Source: JACVRW01 sp040509755 (GTDB lineage: Bacteria > Actinomycetota > Thermoleophilia > Solirubrobacterales > Thermoleophilaceae). From it: a stretch of 8,457 nucleotides of DNA. Each line of letters opens with the position of its first letter. Position 1 is the first letter of the stretch. Both the position numbers and the translations under genes were made by a program. The stretch spans positions 1 through 8,457 of the forward strand of contig JBEVKF010000156.1 in assembly GCA_040509755.1 (NCBI GenBank). Direction: 5' to 3'. Under the pieces are notes generated by a model, which worked only from the letters and a program-made list of their open reading frames with translations, did not search any database and had not been told where the DNA came from. Below are positions 1-6,250 of this stretch, piece by piece.

Positions 1-231
1 GCCGAGCGCCTCGAGGATCCTCGCGTCCGTGGCGCCGTTTCGGCCGGGGTCCTCTTCGGTGATGACGGCCGGCACCCCGAGTGCCGCCGCCACTCCCGCA
101 ATCCACGCCGCTCGACGCAGGACATCTGCCGCCGGTTCGACATCACTCGCGGCGAGCGGCTCGGCGTCGTAGAAGCCGGGCTGCGCGTCCACGATCACCA
201 ACACGCTCTGCGCTCGATCTACCAGAGGCAA
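1..231 (-). CDS. Isochorismatase-like cysteine hydrolase, N-terminal part (runs off the left edge)
   Basis: Seventy-seven residues are visible, beginning MPLVDRAQSVLVIVDAQPGF. The start matches the isochorismatase/nicotinamidase superfamily: a hydrophobic beta strand ending in Asp (VLVIVDAQ, Asp15, the usual first member of the Asp-Lys-Cys catalytic triad), then a helix (about 34-52) and a second strand with the typical LGVPAVITEE segment (51-60). The Lys and Cys lie beyond the window, so activity cannot be confirmed. Family members hydrolyse amides or enol ethers of small molecules in the cytoplasm; the substrate here is unknown. The start is taken as TTG at 229-231, because an in-frame stop (the helicase stop, 238-240) sits just upstream and the family normally has a few residues before the first strand; GTG at 202-204 is the alternative. 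No good Shine-Dalgarno is seen and the gap to the helicase stop is 6 bases, suggesting translational coupling. Family assignment is firm, start less so. Confidence 0.85.
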   Translation of the reverse strand, partial: MPLVDRAQSVLVIVDAQPGFYDAEPLAASDVEPAADVLRRAAWIAGVAAALGVPAVITEEDPGRNGATDARILEALG

Positions 232-237
232 GGCACT

Positions 238-2481
238 TCAGGCCACCACGCGCAGGTGGCGATACGGCCGGCCGCGCAGGTCGCGCACGACCGCGTCGAT
301 CAGCCGCTCCTCGTCTCGGATCTGGCCGTCGGTGATGGCGTTGATCAAGCTTCGCTTGCGCTCGAGCAGCTCGGCCATGGTCGCGTCGATCGTGTCCGGC
401 GCAAGCAGGTACCACGCGGTGACCGCACTGTCCTGGCCGATGCGGTGCAGGCGGTCCTCGGCCTGATCGTGGCGGGCCGGGGTCCAGTCGAGCTCGAGGA
501 AGGCGACGTTGGAGGCGCGCGTGAGCGTCAGGCCCTGCGACGCCGCCTTCATCGAGCAGATGATCAGCTGCGGGCCGTCCTCGCGCTGGAATGCGTCGAC
601 CGCCTTCTGGCGGTTGTGGGTGGAGTCGGCCCCCAGGATGTGGGCCGCGTCGGGGAAGCGCTCGAGCGCGGCCCGCTGGATGGCGATGTGCTCCGCGAAT
701 ACCACCAGCGGCTCGCCCGAGGCGAGGAAGTCCCCGATCCAGGCGAGGGCTGTGGGCAGCTTGCCGTGCGCAGCGAGCTGGCGCAGGTTGTTGAGCCGCA
801 CGAGCTGCTCCGCGCGCAGGGCCGCGGCCACCCTCGCGTCGAGCGTGCGCAGGTCGAGCGGCAGGCTCTGCAGCCACGCGATCACATCCTGCTCGGCGAG
901 CCTGTACTCCTGCTCGTTGGAGAGCAGGACGGGAACCGTGTCGTGGCGCTTGGCGGGCAGCTGGGGCAGCACCTGCTTCTTCGTGCGGCGGACATAGCAG
1001 CGTGCGCGGAGGTTCCAGTGCAGCCGGTCGTCGCTGCCCGCCGAGCGGAAGCGGCGCCGCAGGCGCGCGCCACTCCCGAACTCTCCCAGGCGCCCGAGCA
1101 CTCGCAGCTGCGAGACGAGCTCGTCGGGGCGGTTGAGGATCGGTGTGCCCGTGAGCGCGAGCCGCAGCGCGCCGTCCGACAGCCGCTCGGTCAACTCGAT
1201 CGCAGCCTTCGTACGCTGCGCGCCCGGGTTCTTCACGTAGTGGGACTCATCGAGGATCAGCGCCTTCAGCGAGCGCTCGGCGAGCTTGTCGGCGTGGGCG
1301 TCGAGGATGTCGTAGTTGAGGATGACGATCTCGGCGGCCTCGGTCTTCTCGGTCCAGGTGGCGTCGGTGCGCCCGTCGAGGATCGCCACGCTGCGGTCTG
1401 GAAGCCAGTGGAGGCTCTCGCGCTCCCAGGTCAGCTTCATGCTGGCCGGGCACACGACGGCCGCGGGGAACGCTTCGTCGGACTCCAGCGTGGCCAGCGC
1501 CTGAACGGTCTTGCCGAGCCCCTGTTCGTCTGCGATGAAGGTCCGCCGCCGTTCGAGGGCGTAGCGCACGCCGGCGCGCTGGAAGGGGTGCAGCTCGCCG
1601 CCCAACTCGAGGCCGTCGAGATCGGCGTCCTCCGAGTGTGAGAGCGCGACGGTCGCGGCCGCACGGTTGTGCTCGGCGGTCAGCTCGCGCAGCACCTCGC
1701 GCACCGGTTCGTCCACCCGAACCGCCGGATGGGATTCCACGAAGCCGGTCAGGACGGTGGCCAGAGCGGGGTCGGCCGGCACCGCCACGGCCCAGCCGCC
1801 ATCGCGCTTGAAGAAGCGACCGGGGCGCGGGACCGGATGTGACTCCGGCAGCTTCTTGAACTCGCGTGCGGGCGCCGGATCCCAGACCGAGTAGAGCGTC
1901 AGGTGGGGCTCGCCGTCATCGCCGATCTCGAGGCTCAGCTCCGCGGGCGCGGGCGAGCGGCCCATGCGCAGCTCGCGCGCGCAGCCGCGGGCGAGATCGT
2001 CGAGCTGCGCGCCGGAGAGCTGCAGCAGCATGACGGCGTTGTCGGCATCGAAGGGGAGCACGACGCGGCCCTCGCCGACGGTCGTGGCGTCTTCGAGCTC
2101 GTCGGGCACGTCCCCGGAGAGCGTGCGCAGGATGAAGGCGCCGGCGCCCTCGTAGGCGACCACGGAGACCACCGCGCGCCAGCGGTCTGACTCGCTCAGC
2201 CAGGCGAGCACCTCGGGGGAGGGATTCAGCTCCGAGAAGCGCGTCAGCAGGTTCTCGACGGCCTTGGCGGCGCGCCGGTCCGCCGGGACCCGCCAGTGCT
2301 TGCGGCGCCAGTCAAACCAGCGCCGCGGCAGCTGCTTGACCGCCTCGTTGAGCTCCTCGTCGAAGGGGAATTCGAACACCAGCTCGGGCTCGCGCGGATC
2401 GGCGAGCAGCCAGACCTGACCCTGCGGCGGCGATGCGGCGTTCTCGACCTTGCCGGACATCAACTCAATGAGACTAGCCAT
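238..2481 (-). CDS. SNF2-family DEAD-like ATPase/helicase with SMARCAL1 (HARP)-like N-terminus
   Basis: A 747-residue SF2 ATPase. Seen motifs: I with Walker A (ADEQGLGKT, catalytic Lys324), II DESH (411-414), III LTGTP (443-447), V around ASQGLTLT (647-654), and VI QAEDRLHRIGQ (673-683) with its arginines. The order and the HRIGQ ending are diagnostic of SNF2 translocases. The N-terminal 280 residues hold two stretches resembling the HARP module of SMARCAL1, near 33-85 (with WRRKHWRVP) and 208-262 (with GGWAVAVP). SMARCAL1-type enzymes anneal or remodel branched DNA at stalled forks, so a DNA repair or fork-remodelling role is inferred. No C-terminal HNH nuclease or zinc finger is present. 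Starts: ATG at 2479-2481 overlaps the upstream stop codon by 8 bases; TTG at 2482-2484 and ATG at 2458-2460 are alternatives, none with a clear ribosome site. It is the middle gene of a three-gene run; similar enzymes also occur outside defence loci. Confidence 0.93.
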   Translation of the reverse strand: MASLIELMSGKVENAASPPQGQVWLLADPREPELVFEFPFDEELNEAVKQLPRRWFDWRRKHWRVPADRRAAKAVENLLTRFSELNPSPEVLAWLSESDRWRAVVSVVAYEGAGAFILRTLSGDVPDELEDATTVGEGRVVLPFDADNAVMLLQLSGAQLDDLARGCARELRMGRSPAPAELSLEIGDDGEPHLTLYSVWDPAPAREFKKLPESHPVPRPGRFFKRDGGWAVAVPADPALATVLTGFVESHPAVRVDEPVREVLRELTAEHNRAAATVALSHSEDADLDGLELGGELHPFQRAGVRYALERRRTFIADEQGLGKTVQALATLESDEAFPAAVVCPASMKLTWERESLHWLPDRSVAILDGRTDATWTEKTEAAEIVILNYDILDAHADKLAERSLKALILDESHYVKNPGAQRTKAAIELTERLSDGALRLALTGTPILNRPDELVSQLRVLGRLGEFGSGARLRRRFRSAGSDDRLHWNLRARCYVRRTKKQVLPQLPAKRHDTVPVLLSNEQEYRLAEQDVIAWLQSLPLDLRTLDARVAAALRAEQLVRLNNLRQLAAHGKLPTALAWIGDFLASGEPLVVFAEHIAIQRAALERFPDAAHILGADSTHNRQKAVDAFQREDGPQLIICSMKAASQGLTLTRASNVAFLELDWTPARHDQAEDRLHRIGQDSAVTAWYLLAPDTIDATMAELLERKRSLINAITDGQIRDEERLIDAVVRDLRGRPYRHLRVVA

Positions 2482-3256
2482 CAACGGCCGGCGCCAACGG
2501 CGAGAACTGCACGCCGTGCAGCCTCAGGCCCGGAGAGTCGGCCTCGACGGTGCCTTGCACTTCATAGAGCCCGGGCTCCACGCCCGCGCCCGAGAGCACC
2601 GCGAACGCGCCGCCGGCCCGAAACGAAAACGAGGCCGCCGCGCCCGCGTCGGCGGCCTCGATCCAGTCCTCGCCGTCGTGCCAGTCGCGGACCAGCTCGA
2701 GGCGCTCGCGGTCCGCCGGCAGCGCGATGTCCGCCGTCTGGGGCTCGAGCAGCGCGCCCGGCATGTCCTCGGGGCGCACGGGCTCCATCGGGTCCCTGGC
2801 GACGCCCACGTATTCCTGGATGGCGAGCTCGGTCTCGAGGTACTCGCCCTCCCCGTAGTGGATGTAGACGAGCTTGCCGGTGCGGTCGAACAGGTAGCGC
2901 CCCGGCCAGCCCTTGTTGCCGTAGAGCTGCCAGACCTCGAGTCCCGAGTCGACCAGCACCGCGTAGGGCAGCTCGAGGCGCTGCACCGCTCGCGCAACGA
3001 GCTCGGTGTCGCGGCCGAACGAATAGCCGGGCGAATGGACCCCGATCACGCGCAGGCCGGCTTCGGCGTAACGCTCGTGCCAGGCCTTCAGGTACGGCAT
3101 GGTGCGCAGCGAGTTGACGCGCGCGAAATCCCAGAACTCGATCAGCACCGCGCCACGGCCCATCAGGGTGTTCATCCGCAGGAAGGCGACGTTGATCCAG
3201 TCCATCCGGGGCGGAAATTCGGGCGCGTAGATCTTGGCCTCGGGTGGCGGTCGCAT
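2474..3256 (-). CDS. Thioredoxin-fold (redoxin, DipZ C-terminal-like) protein lacking all cysteines
   Basis: A 260-residue soluble protein with no signal peptide or membrane segment. Residues about 35-150 follow the thioredoxin/AhpC-TSA fold: LIEFWDFARVNSLRTMPYLK (39-57ff), then a strand IGVHSP (71-76), then WPGRYLFDRTGKLV (117-130) with the expected proline (118) and hairpin. Residues about 165-260 form a beta-rich tail like the C-terminal domain of mycobacterial DipZ. In DipZ-type proteins the corresponding active site reads roughly WTYSCINCLRT; here it is WDFARVNSLRT, so the two redox cysteines are Arg46 and Ser49. The whole protein contains no Cys. It therefore cannot do thiol-disulfide exchange; a binding or scaffolding role is possible but is inference. 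The ATG at 3254-3256 has no good Shine-Dalgarno; a TATAAC sequence at 3293-3288 on this strand could be a -10 box. It is the first gene of the run and overlaps the helicase start. Confidence 0.85.
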   Translation of the reverse strand: MRPPPEAKIYAPEFPPRMDWINVAFLRMNTLMGRGAVLIEFWDFARVNSLRTMPYLKAWHERYAEAGLRVIGVHSPGYSFGRDTELVARAVQRLELPYAVLVDSGLEVWQLYGNKGWPGRYLFDRTGKLVYIHYGEGEYLETELAIQEYVGVARDPMEPVRPEDMPGALLEPQTADIALPADRERLELVRDWHDGEDWIEAADAGAAASFSFRAGGAFAVLSGAGVEPGLYEVQGTVEADSPGLRLHGVQFSPLAPAVDG

Positions 3257-3304
3257 GAAAGAGCCGCAACCTTAGGCGGCAAGGCGTGTTATAGGGTGAG
3301 GCTC

Positions 3305-3319
3305 GCCCGCCGGGCGGGC
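3305..3319. repeat. GC-rich palindrome in the divergent spacer
   Basis: GCCCGCC-G-GGCGGGC, two perfect 7-base arms around one base, lying between the divergent redoxin and secreted-protein genes. Position and symmetry suit an operator for a dimeric regulator, but in GC-rich DNA such a motif can also arise by chance. A TATAAC hexamer (minus strand, 3293-3288) lies about 12 bases away on the redoxin side, without a recognisable -35. Confidence 0.4.
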
Positions 3320-3326
3320 ATCTCTG

Positions 3327-3387
3327 GCTGTTCAGCAGCCGTTTCCGCGCTGTCCAGCACCCGTTCCGCTGTCCAGCACCCGTTTCC
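3327..3387 (+). repeat. Three tandem 19-20 base repeats just before a ribosome binding site
   Basis: Unit 1 is 3327-3346 (GCTGTTCAGCAGCCGTTTCC), unit 2 is 3349-3367 (GCTGTCCAGCACCCGTTCC), and unit 3 is 3368-3387 (GCTGTCCAGCACCCGTTTCC). Units 2 and 3 share their first 17 bases exactly; unit 1 differs at two of those and is followed by two extra bases, giving start-to-start distances of 22 and 19. Each unit begins with a small dyad, GCTG-NN-CAGC. The array ends one base before the Shine-Dalgarno of the secreted-protein gene, so it is either an operator array close to the promoter or, more likely, within the 5' leader of the mRNA. Its function is unknown. Confidence 0.75.
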
Positions 3388-3388
3388 C

Positions 3389-3399
3389 AGGAGGAGGAG
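3389..3399 (+). promoter_or_regulatory. Strong ribosome binding site of the secreted protein
   Basis: AGGAGGAGGAG, a near-perfect match to the anti-Shine-Dalgarno sequence, with the AGGAGG core ending 6 bases before the ATG at 3401. It fixes the start at 3401, although the same frame stays open upstream to about 2450. It is the strongest ribosome site in the window and suggests high expression. Confidence 0.85.
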
Positions 3400-3400
3400 T

Positions 3401-4219
3401 ATGAGGAAGCTTTTGATTGCTGTCATCGCCGTTGTCACGGCTCTGGCAGTGGCAGGCATCGCCATGGCTGCAAACGTGTACGACCTGACGGAGAGCTCTA
3501 CGTTCAAGAAGGGCAAGGGCTCGCCATCGAACCCGGTGCCCAAGGGCGTCAGCTTCGACTACACAGTCAAGGACTCGGCCGGTCCTCGCGGCGCGCCGGT
3601 CAAGACCTACAAGATCCAGTTCCAGGGACTGACGACCAAGTACCAGAACAAGTTCCCGCAGTGCAAGTTCGGCGATACGGATGACGTTGCGCCGCTCGCC
3701 ACCGTCATGAAGAAGTGCAAGCAGGCGAAGGTCGGTGGCGGTCGCATCGAGACCCTCGTGGCCTTCGACAGGGTCCCGCCCGCAGGTCCGACCACCGTCG
3801 ACCTGTTCGCGAACCTGCAGCTCACGCTGTTCAACATCCCGGGCGGCCTGGCGATCCGGATCGACGCCGACACGCCGGCGCCCACTAGCCAGAACGGCCC
3901 GTTTGGCGCCCCGGTGGCCCAGCACACGTCGATCCACGCTCGGCACAAGACCGTGAAGATCAACGGGATCCAGAGCAGCTCGCTCGAGTTCGACGTGCCC
4001 GAAGAGCTGCGGCACAACAACGGCCTGACGCTCACCGTCGCGCGCACGGCCTCGACGATCGACCGCAAGGTCAAGAAGGTCAAGATCAAGGGCAAGACGC
4101 GCAAGGTCGGCGTCTACTCGGCTATCGGTTGCGCCAAGAACGGCAAGCGCATCGTGCGCGCTGTGTTCGTGGACGAGACCGAGCAGTCGTCCATCGCGAA
4201 AGGTGCCGGCCCCTGCTAG
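3401..4219 (+). CDS. Secreted protein of unknown function, four cysteines
   Basis: A 272-residue protein beginning with a clear Sec signal peptide: MRK, a hydrophobic core LLIAVIAVVTALAVAGIA, and a likely type I cleavage at AMA|ANV (23/24). No further membrane segment follows, so the mature form of about 249 residues should be exported. The mature part is beta-rich and lysine-rich, with Cys88, Cys106, Cys244 and Cys272 (the last residue), which could form two disulfides. A basic stretch lies at 222-236 (RKVKKVKIKGKTRK). I do not recognise a named domain; it resembles hypothetical secreted proteins seen in soil Thermoleophilia, from memory only. The gene is monocistronic: a repeat array and strong ribosome site stand before it and a good terminator after it. 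Expression is probably high; role in the envelope or outside the cell is unknown. The alternative of a start further upstream is unlikely, because that frame lies antisense to the redoxin gene. Confidence 0.9.
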   Translation: MRKLLIAVIAVVTALAVAGIAMAANVYDLTESSTFKKGKGSPSNPVPKGVSFDYTVKDSAGPRGAPVKTYKIQFQGLTTKYQNKFPQCKFGDTDDVAPLATVMKKCKQAKVGGGRIETLVAFDRVPPAGPTTVDLFANLQLTLFNIPGGLAIRIDADTPAPTSQNGPFGAPVAQHTSIHARHKTVKINGIQSSSLEFDVPEELRHNNGLTLTVARTASTIDRKVKKVKIKGKTRKVGVYSAIGCAKNGKRIVRAVFVDETEQSSIAKGAGPC

Positions 4220-4243
4220 ACGGGTCAGCCGGATCGGTTTCTT

Positions 4244-4271
4244 CAACGGGGCGCCTTCGGGCGCCCCGTTG
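4244..4271. terminator. UUCG-capped hairpin terminator between convergent genes
   Basis: A perfect 12-base stem (CAACGGGGCGCC, 4244-4255, with GGCGCCCCGTTG, 4260-4271) closed by the extra-stable TTCG loop. It lies 24 bases after the stop of the secreted-protein gene and 5 bases after the stop of the opposing membrane-protein gene, so it probably serves both. The tail is only weakly T-rich on the plus strand (TCGTTCT) and not T-rich on the minus strand, which is common for high-GC bacteria. Confidence 0.88.
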
Positions 4272-4276
4272 TCGTT

Positions 4277-4975
4277 CTAGGACGCGATGGCCTGCAGCAG
4301 GTGAGGAGAGACCCAGGTCTCGACGGCCGCGGCGGCGAGGACCACCGGGACCGCGATGGCGACCGTGACGAAGGTCGCGGCCAGCAGGTCCTGCCAGTCC
4401 TGGTTTCGGCTGGCGATCATCCACGCCGCCAGCGGCAGGAACAGCGCCATCAGCTCGGGCAGCGCGTGGGGCGACAGCGCCAGCAGCAGAATCGCGGGGG
4501 TGGTCCCGAGCTGCTGGGCGATCGAGGCCGTGCCGCCGCCGATGATGTAGGCCTGGGTGACCAGCGAGAAGCCTGTGGCGCAGATCACGAAGGCGATCGC
4601 GAGCGGCCCGGCCTTGTCGTGCACCCAGCGCGAGATCCCGCTGCGCTTGGAGGCGGAGAGAGGCAGCGAGCTGCCCGCGATGAACCCGGCGACGCAGGCC
4701 ATGGCGTGGAGCGCCAGCACGAGCGAATTTCGAAAGAGCACCTGCGCGTAGTCGTCGAAGCCGGCCGCCTCGGTGTAGCCGGGAATCACGTATCGGGTCG
4801 AGTCGGGCGTGGTCAGCTCGGCCACCGCGTAGACGGCGCAGAGCAGCCCGAGCGAGATCATCAAGCTCAGCGCGAGCCACGGTCCAAGCACCTCGAACGG
4901 CCTGGTGTTCCAGCGCCTGAGCGCCAGCTTCGTGTCGTGCATCCCCTGGACGAGGACAAGCTCTTCGACGCTCAT
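4277..4975 (-). CDS. SpoIIM-like (stage II sporulation protein M family) integral membrane protein
   Basis: A 232-residue protein with about five membrane helices: 31-52, 84-105, 122-146, 158-187 and 198-218. The family signature is visible: FRNSL at the start of helix 2 (81-85), a small-residue-rich helix with SPHALPEL (168-175, carrying His170 and Glu174 where this family has its PHG.xE-type motif), and an ending ETWVSPHLL (219-227). SpoIIM in Bacillus joins the forespore engulfment machinery, but this family is widespread in non-sporulating bacteria, where its role is unclear. The usual partners (RDD protein, MoxR ATPase, DUF58) are not beside it here. The ATG at 4973-4975 is preceded by an AGGGGGAG that is almost touching it, closer than usual; ATG at 4940-4942 is an alternative start. 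It shares an 83-base divergent spacer with the next gene. Confidence 0.8.
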   Translation of the reverse strand: MSVEELVLVQGMHDTKLALRRWNTRPFEVLGPWLALSLMISLGLLCAVYAVAELTTPDSTRYVIPGYTEAAGFDDYAQVLFRNSLVLALHAMACVAGFIAGSSLPLSASKRSGISRWVHDKAGPLAIAFVICATGFSLVTQAYIIGGGTASIAQQLGTTPAILLLALSPHALPELMALFLPLAAWMIASRNQDWQDLLAATFVTVAIAVPVVLAAAAVETWVSPHLLQAIAS

Positions 4976-5058
4976 CTCCCCCTGAGATCGGCACGCAGCG
5001 CCGCATCGTTTAGCGAGCCGGCCGGGAACCTCCGTCGGCCGGGCGTTGTATCGCTCAT

Positions 5059-5595
5059 ATGAGACGACTCCCGCTCTACATCGCTTTGGTCCTGTCGCTG
5101 GCGCTCACCGCGGAAGCCGCGGCAAAGGAGGTCGTCTCCGCGAAGGTCTGCGGCGTCGCCGGCTGCGAAGAGGTGAGCGACCGCGACTCGCTCCTCGCCC
5201 TACAGGAGGGCGGACCGCCTACCAGCCCGCCGGGCAAGTCGAGCGCCTTCTATCGCGCACGGCTGGCCGTGATCCGCGATCACGACGAGATCTTCAGGTT
5301 CTCGATCGAGCTCGTCCCGGACATCGGCCTGATCAAGGGCGAGGACGGCACCTGGATGGCGGTGTCGACCGGGGCGGTGACCGAGTTCCGGCGCATGACG
5401 CGCGGCCTGGACCCGTTCCCGGCGGCCAGGCTCGGCGGCGTGGCAGCGCCGCCGAAGGAGGCATCCGCGCCCGTCTCCGACGACGCCCCGGTGTGGCCGT
5501 GGATCGCCGGCGGCCTGGTGCTACTGGCCGGGCTCGCCTACCTGGTGGCCGCCAGGCTCGGCGGCTCGGCCGAGGCACGGGGCCAGACCCCTTGA
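5059..5595 (+). CDS. Exported protein with C-terminal membrane anchor, unknown function
   Basis: A 178-residue protein with an N-terminal signal peptide (MRRLPLYIALVLSLALTAEA, probable cleavage near AEAAA|KE at 22/23) and one C-terminal membrane helix (about 146-165, WPWIAGGLVLLAGLAYLVA) followed by a short tail. This predicts an extracytoplasmic domain of about 120 residues held at the membrane. The outer domain carries a close cysteine pair (VCGVAGC, Cys31 and Cys36) near its start and a proline/alanine-rich linker (119-145) before the helix. I do not recognise a family. No Shine-Dalgarno lies before the ATG, and a weak TTGTAT at 5046-5051 is placed so that transcription could start at or near the ATG, giving a leaderless message; this is inference. 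It is divergent from the SpoIIM-like gene and converges on the next gene with a 19-base gap and no clear hairpin. Confidence 0.85.
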   Translation: MRRLPLYIALVLSLALTAEAAAKEVVSAKVCGVAGCEEVSDRDSLLALQEGGPPTSPPGKSSAFYRARLAVIRDHDEIFRFSIELVPDIGLIKGEDGTWMAVSTGAVTEFRRMTRGLDPFPAARLGGVAAPPKEASAPVSDDAPVWPWIAGGLVLLAGLAYLVAARLGGSAEARGQTP

Positions 5596-5614
5596 CACTT
5601 GGCGGTGGTCGTCG

Positions 5615-6091
5615 CTAGCCGGCCAGGCTGACCGGGAAGCGCCCCACACCGAACGAGAGGTAGCCGATGAGCTTGTTCGGGAGGGAGCCCGGAGTCGTGT
5701 AATAGACATATCCCACGTACGAGCCGCGGCACCAGCGTCGGCGATTCCCAAAGAAGAGGTCGTCGGACGCCGTGAGTGTCAGCACGACGCGATCGTCGCG
5801 ACGCGTTGGCCTAATCGTGAACTCGAAGACGCTGGCGCAGCGCCGCGGACCTACCGCCTCAAGGGTGTAGTCGGTATCAACGCCGTCCGCGGCAAACGGC
5901 GCATTGAAGGTGACGCGGAACGTCGTTGTCGGCGTGCCAACACGCGGGAAAACCCGGAAGTCGTACTTCGCGCCGCGGTTGGCCTGCGCATCACCTCCGC
6001 CGATGAGCAAGGCGGCTACCACGGTGATGCCCACGACAAAGGTGAGATGAGCTCGCTTCGCCCAATCGGCGTCGGTGAAAGTGCCGGTCAT
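5615..6091 (-). CDS. Small secreted beta-rich protein with one probable disulfide
   Basis: A 158-residue protein with a signal peptide: a 14-residue N-region, a hydrophobic core (about 15-31) and a likely cleavage at DAQA|NRG (37/38). The mature part has a recognisable pattern of PRVGTPTTTFRVTFNAP (49-65), Cys85, a beta strand pair, then RRWCRGSYVGYVYY with Cys121, and a final GVGRFPVSL (148-156). From memory, the same order (FRV-F-AP, Cys, W-C-G-x-x-G, GRF-F-V) recurs in many short secreted proteins of Thermoleophilia, suggesting an immunoglobulin-like beta domain with one Cys85-Cys121 bond. Function is not known. A GGAGG (plus-strand 6096-6100) stands 4 bases before the ATG and supports the start. 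A TTGACG at 6137-6132 on the minus strand could be a -35 box, but no matching -10 is seen. Convergent with the anchored protein gene. Confidence 0.85.
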   Translation of the reverse strand: MTGTFTDADWAKRAHLTFVVGITVVAALLIGGGDAQANRGAKYDFRVFPRVGTPTTTFRVTFNAPFAADGVDTDYTLEAVGPRRCASVFEFTIRPTRRDDRVVLTLTASDDLFFGNRRRWCRGSYVGYVYYTTPGSLPNKLIGYLSFGVGRFPVSLAG

Positions 6092-6164
6092 GAGGCCTCC
6101 GATCCAGCCTTCGAGATGGGTTCGGCGTTGTCGTCAAGCCGACTGTATGCGCCTACACGGCTAG

Positions 6165-6179
6165 CCGCATGACATGCGG
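6165..6179. repeat. Perfect 15-base palindrome in a divergent spacer
   Basis: CCGCATG-A-CATGCGG, two exact 7-base arms around one base, within the 159-base spacer between the minus-strand secreted-protein gene and the plus-strand DUF4177 gene. The arms are not simple GC runs, so chance is less likely than for the other palindrome in this window. An operator for a dimeric regulator is the natural reading. A weaker dyad, GCTAC-CCAT-GTAGC, follows at 6203-6216. Confidence 0.5.
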
Positions 6180-6250
6180 GTTGCGGCTCGGGGTGTCGAC
6201 TTGCTACCCATGTAGCGCCCCTCGCTTCCCATTCCTGCGAAAGGACCACC

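Noticed and set aside
256..1641. Long plus-strand open frame (461 codons) opposite the helicase
   Set aside because: The translation has no recognisable domain and lies antisense to conserved helicase motifs; such frames are a by-product of high third-position GC.
3327..3387. Tandem repeats as a CRISPR array
   Set aside because: Units are nearly contiguous, with 0-2 bases between them, so there are no spacers.
2450..3400. Upstream extension of the secreted-protein frame
   Set aside because: The frame is open but runs antisense to the redoxin gene, and the strong ribosome site and signal peptide fix the real start at 3401.
3332..4246. Minus-strand frame (304 codons) opposite the secreted protein
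   Set aside because: Overlaps a plus-strand gene that has a signal peptide, ribosome site and terminator; the translation has no recognisable features.
4301..5062. Plus-strand frame opposite the SpoIIM-like gene
   Set aside because: Charged Arg/Gly/Glu-rich translation typical of antisense to a hydrophobic membrane protein.
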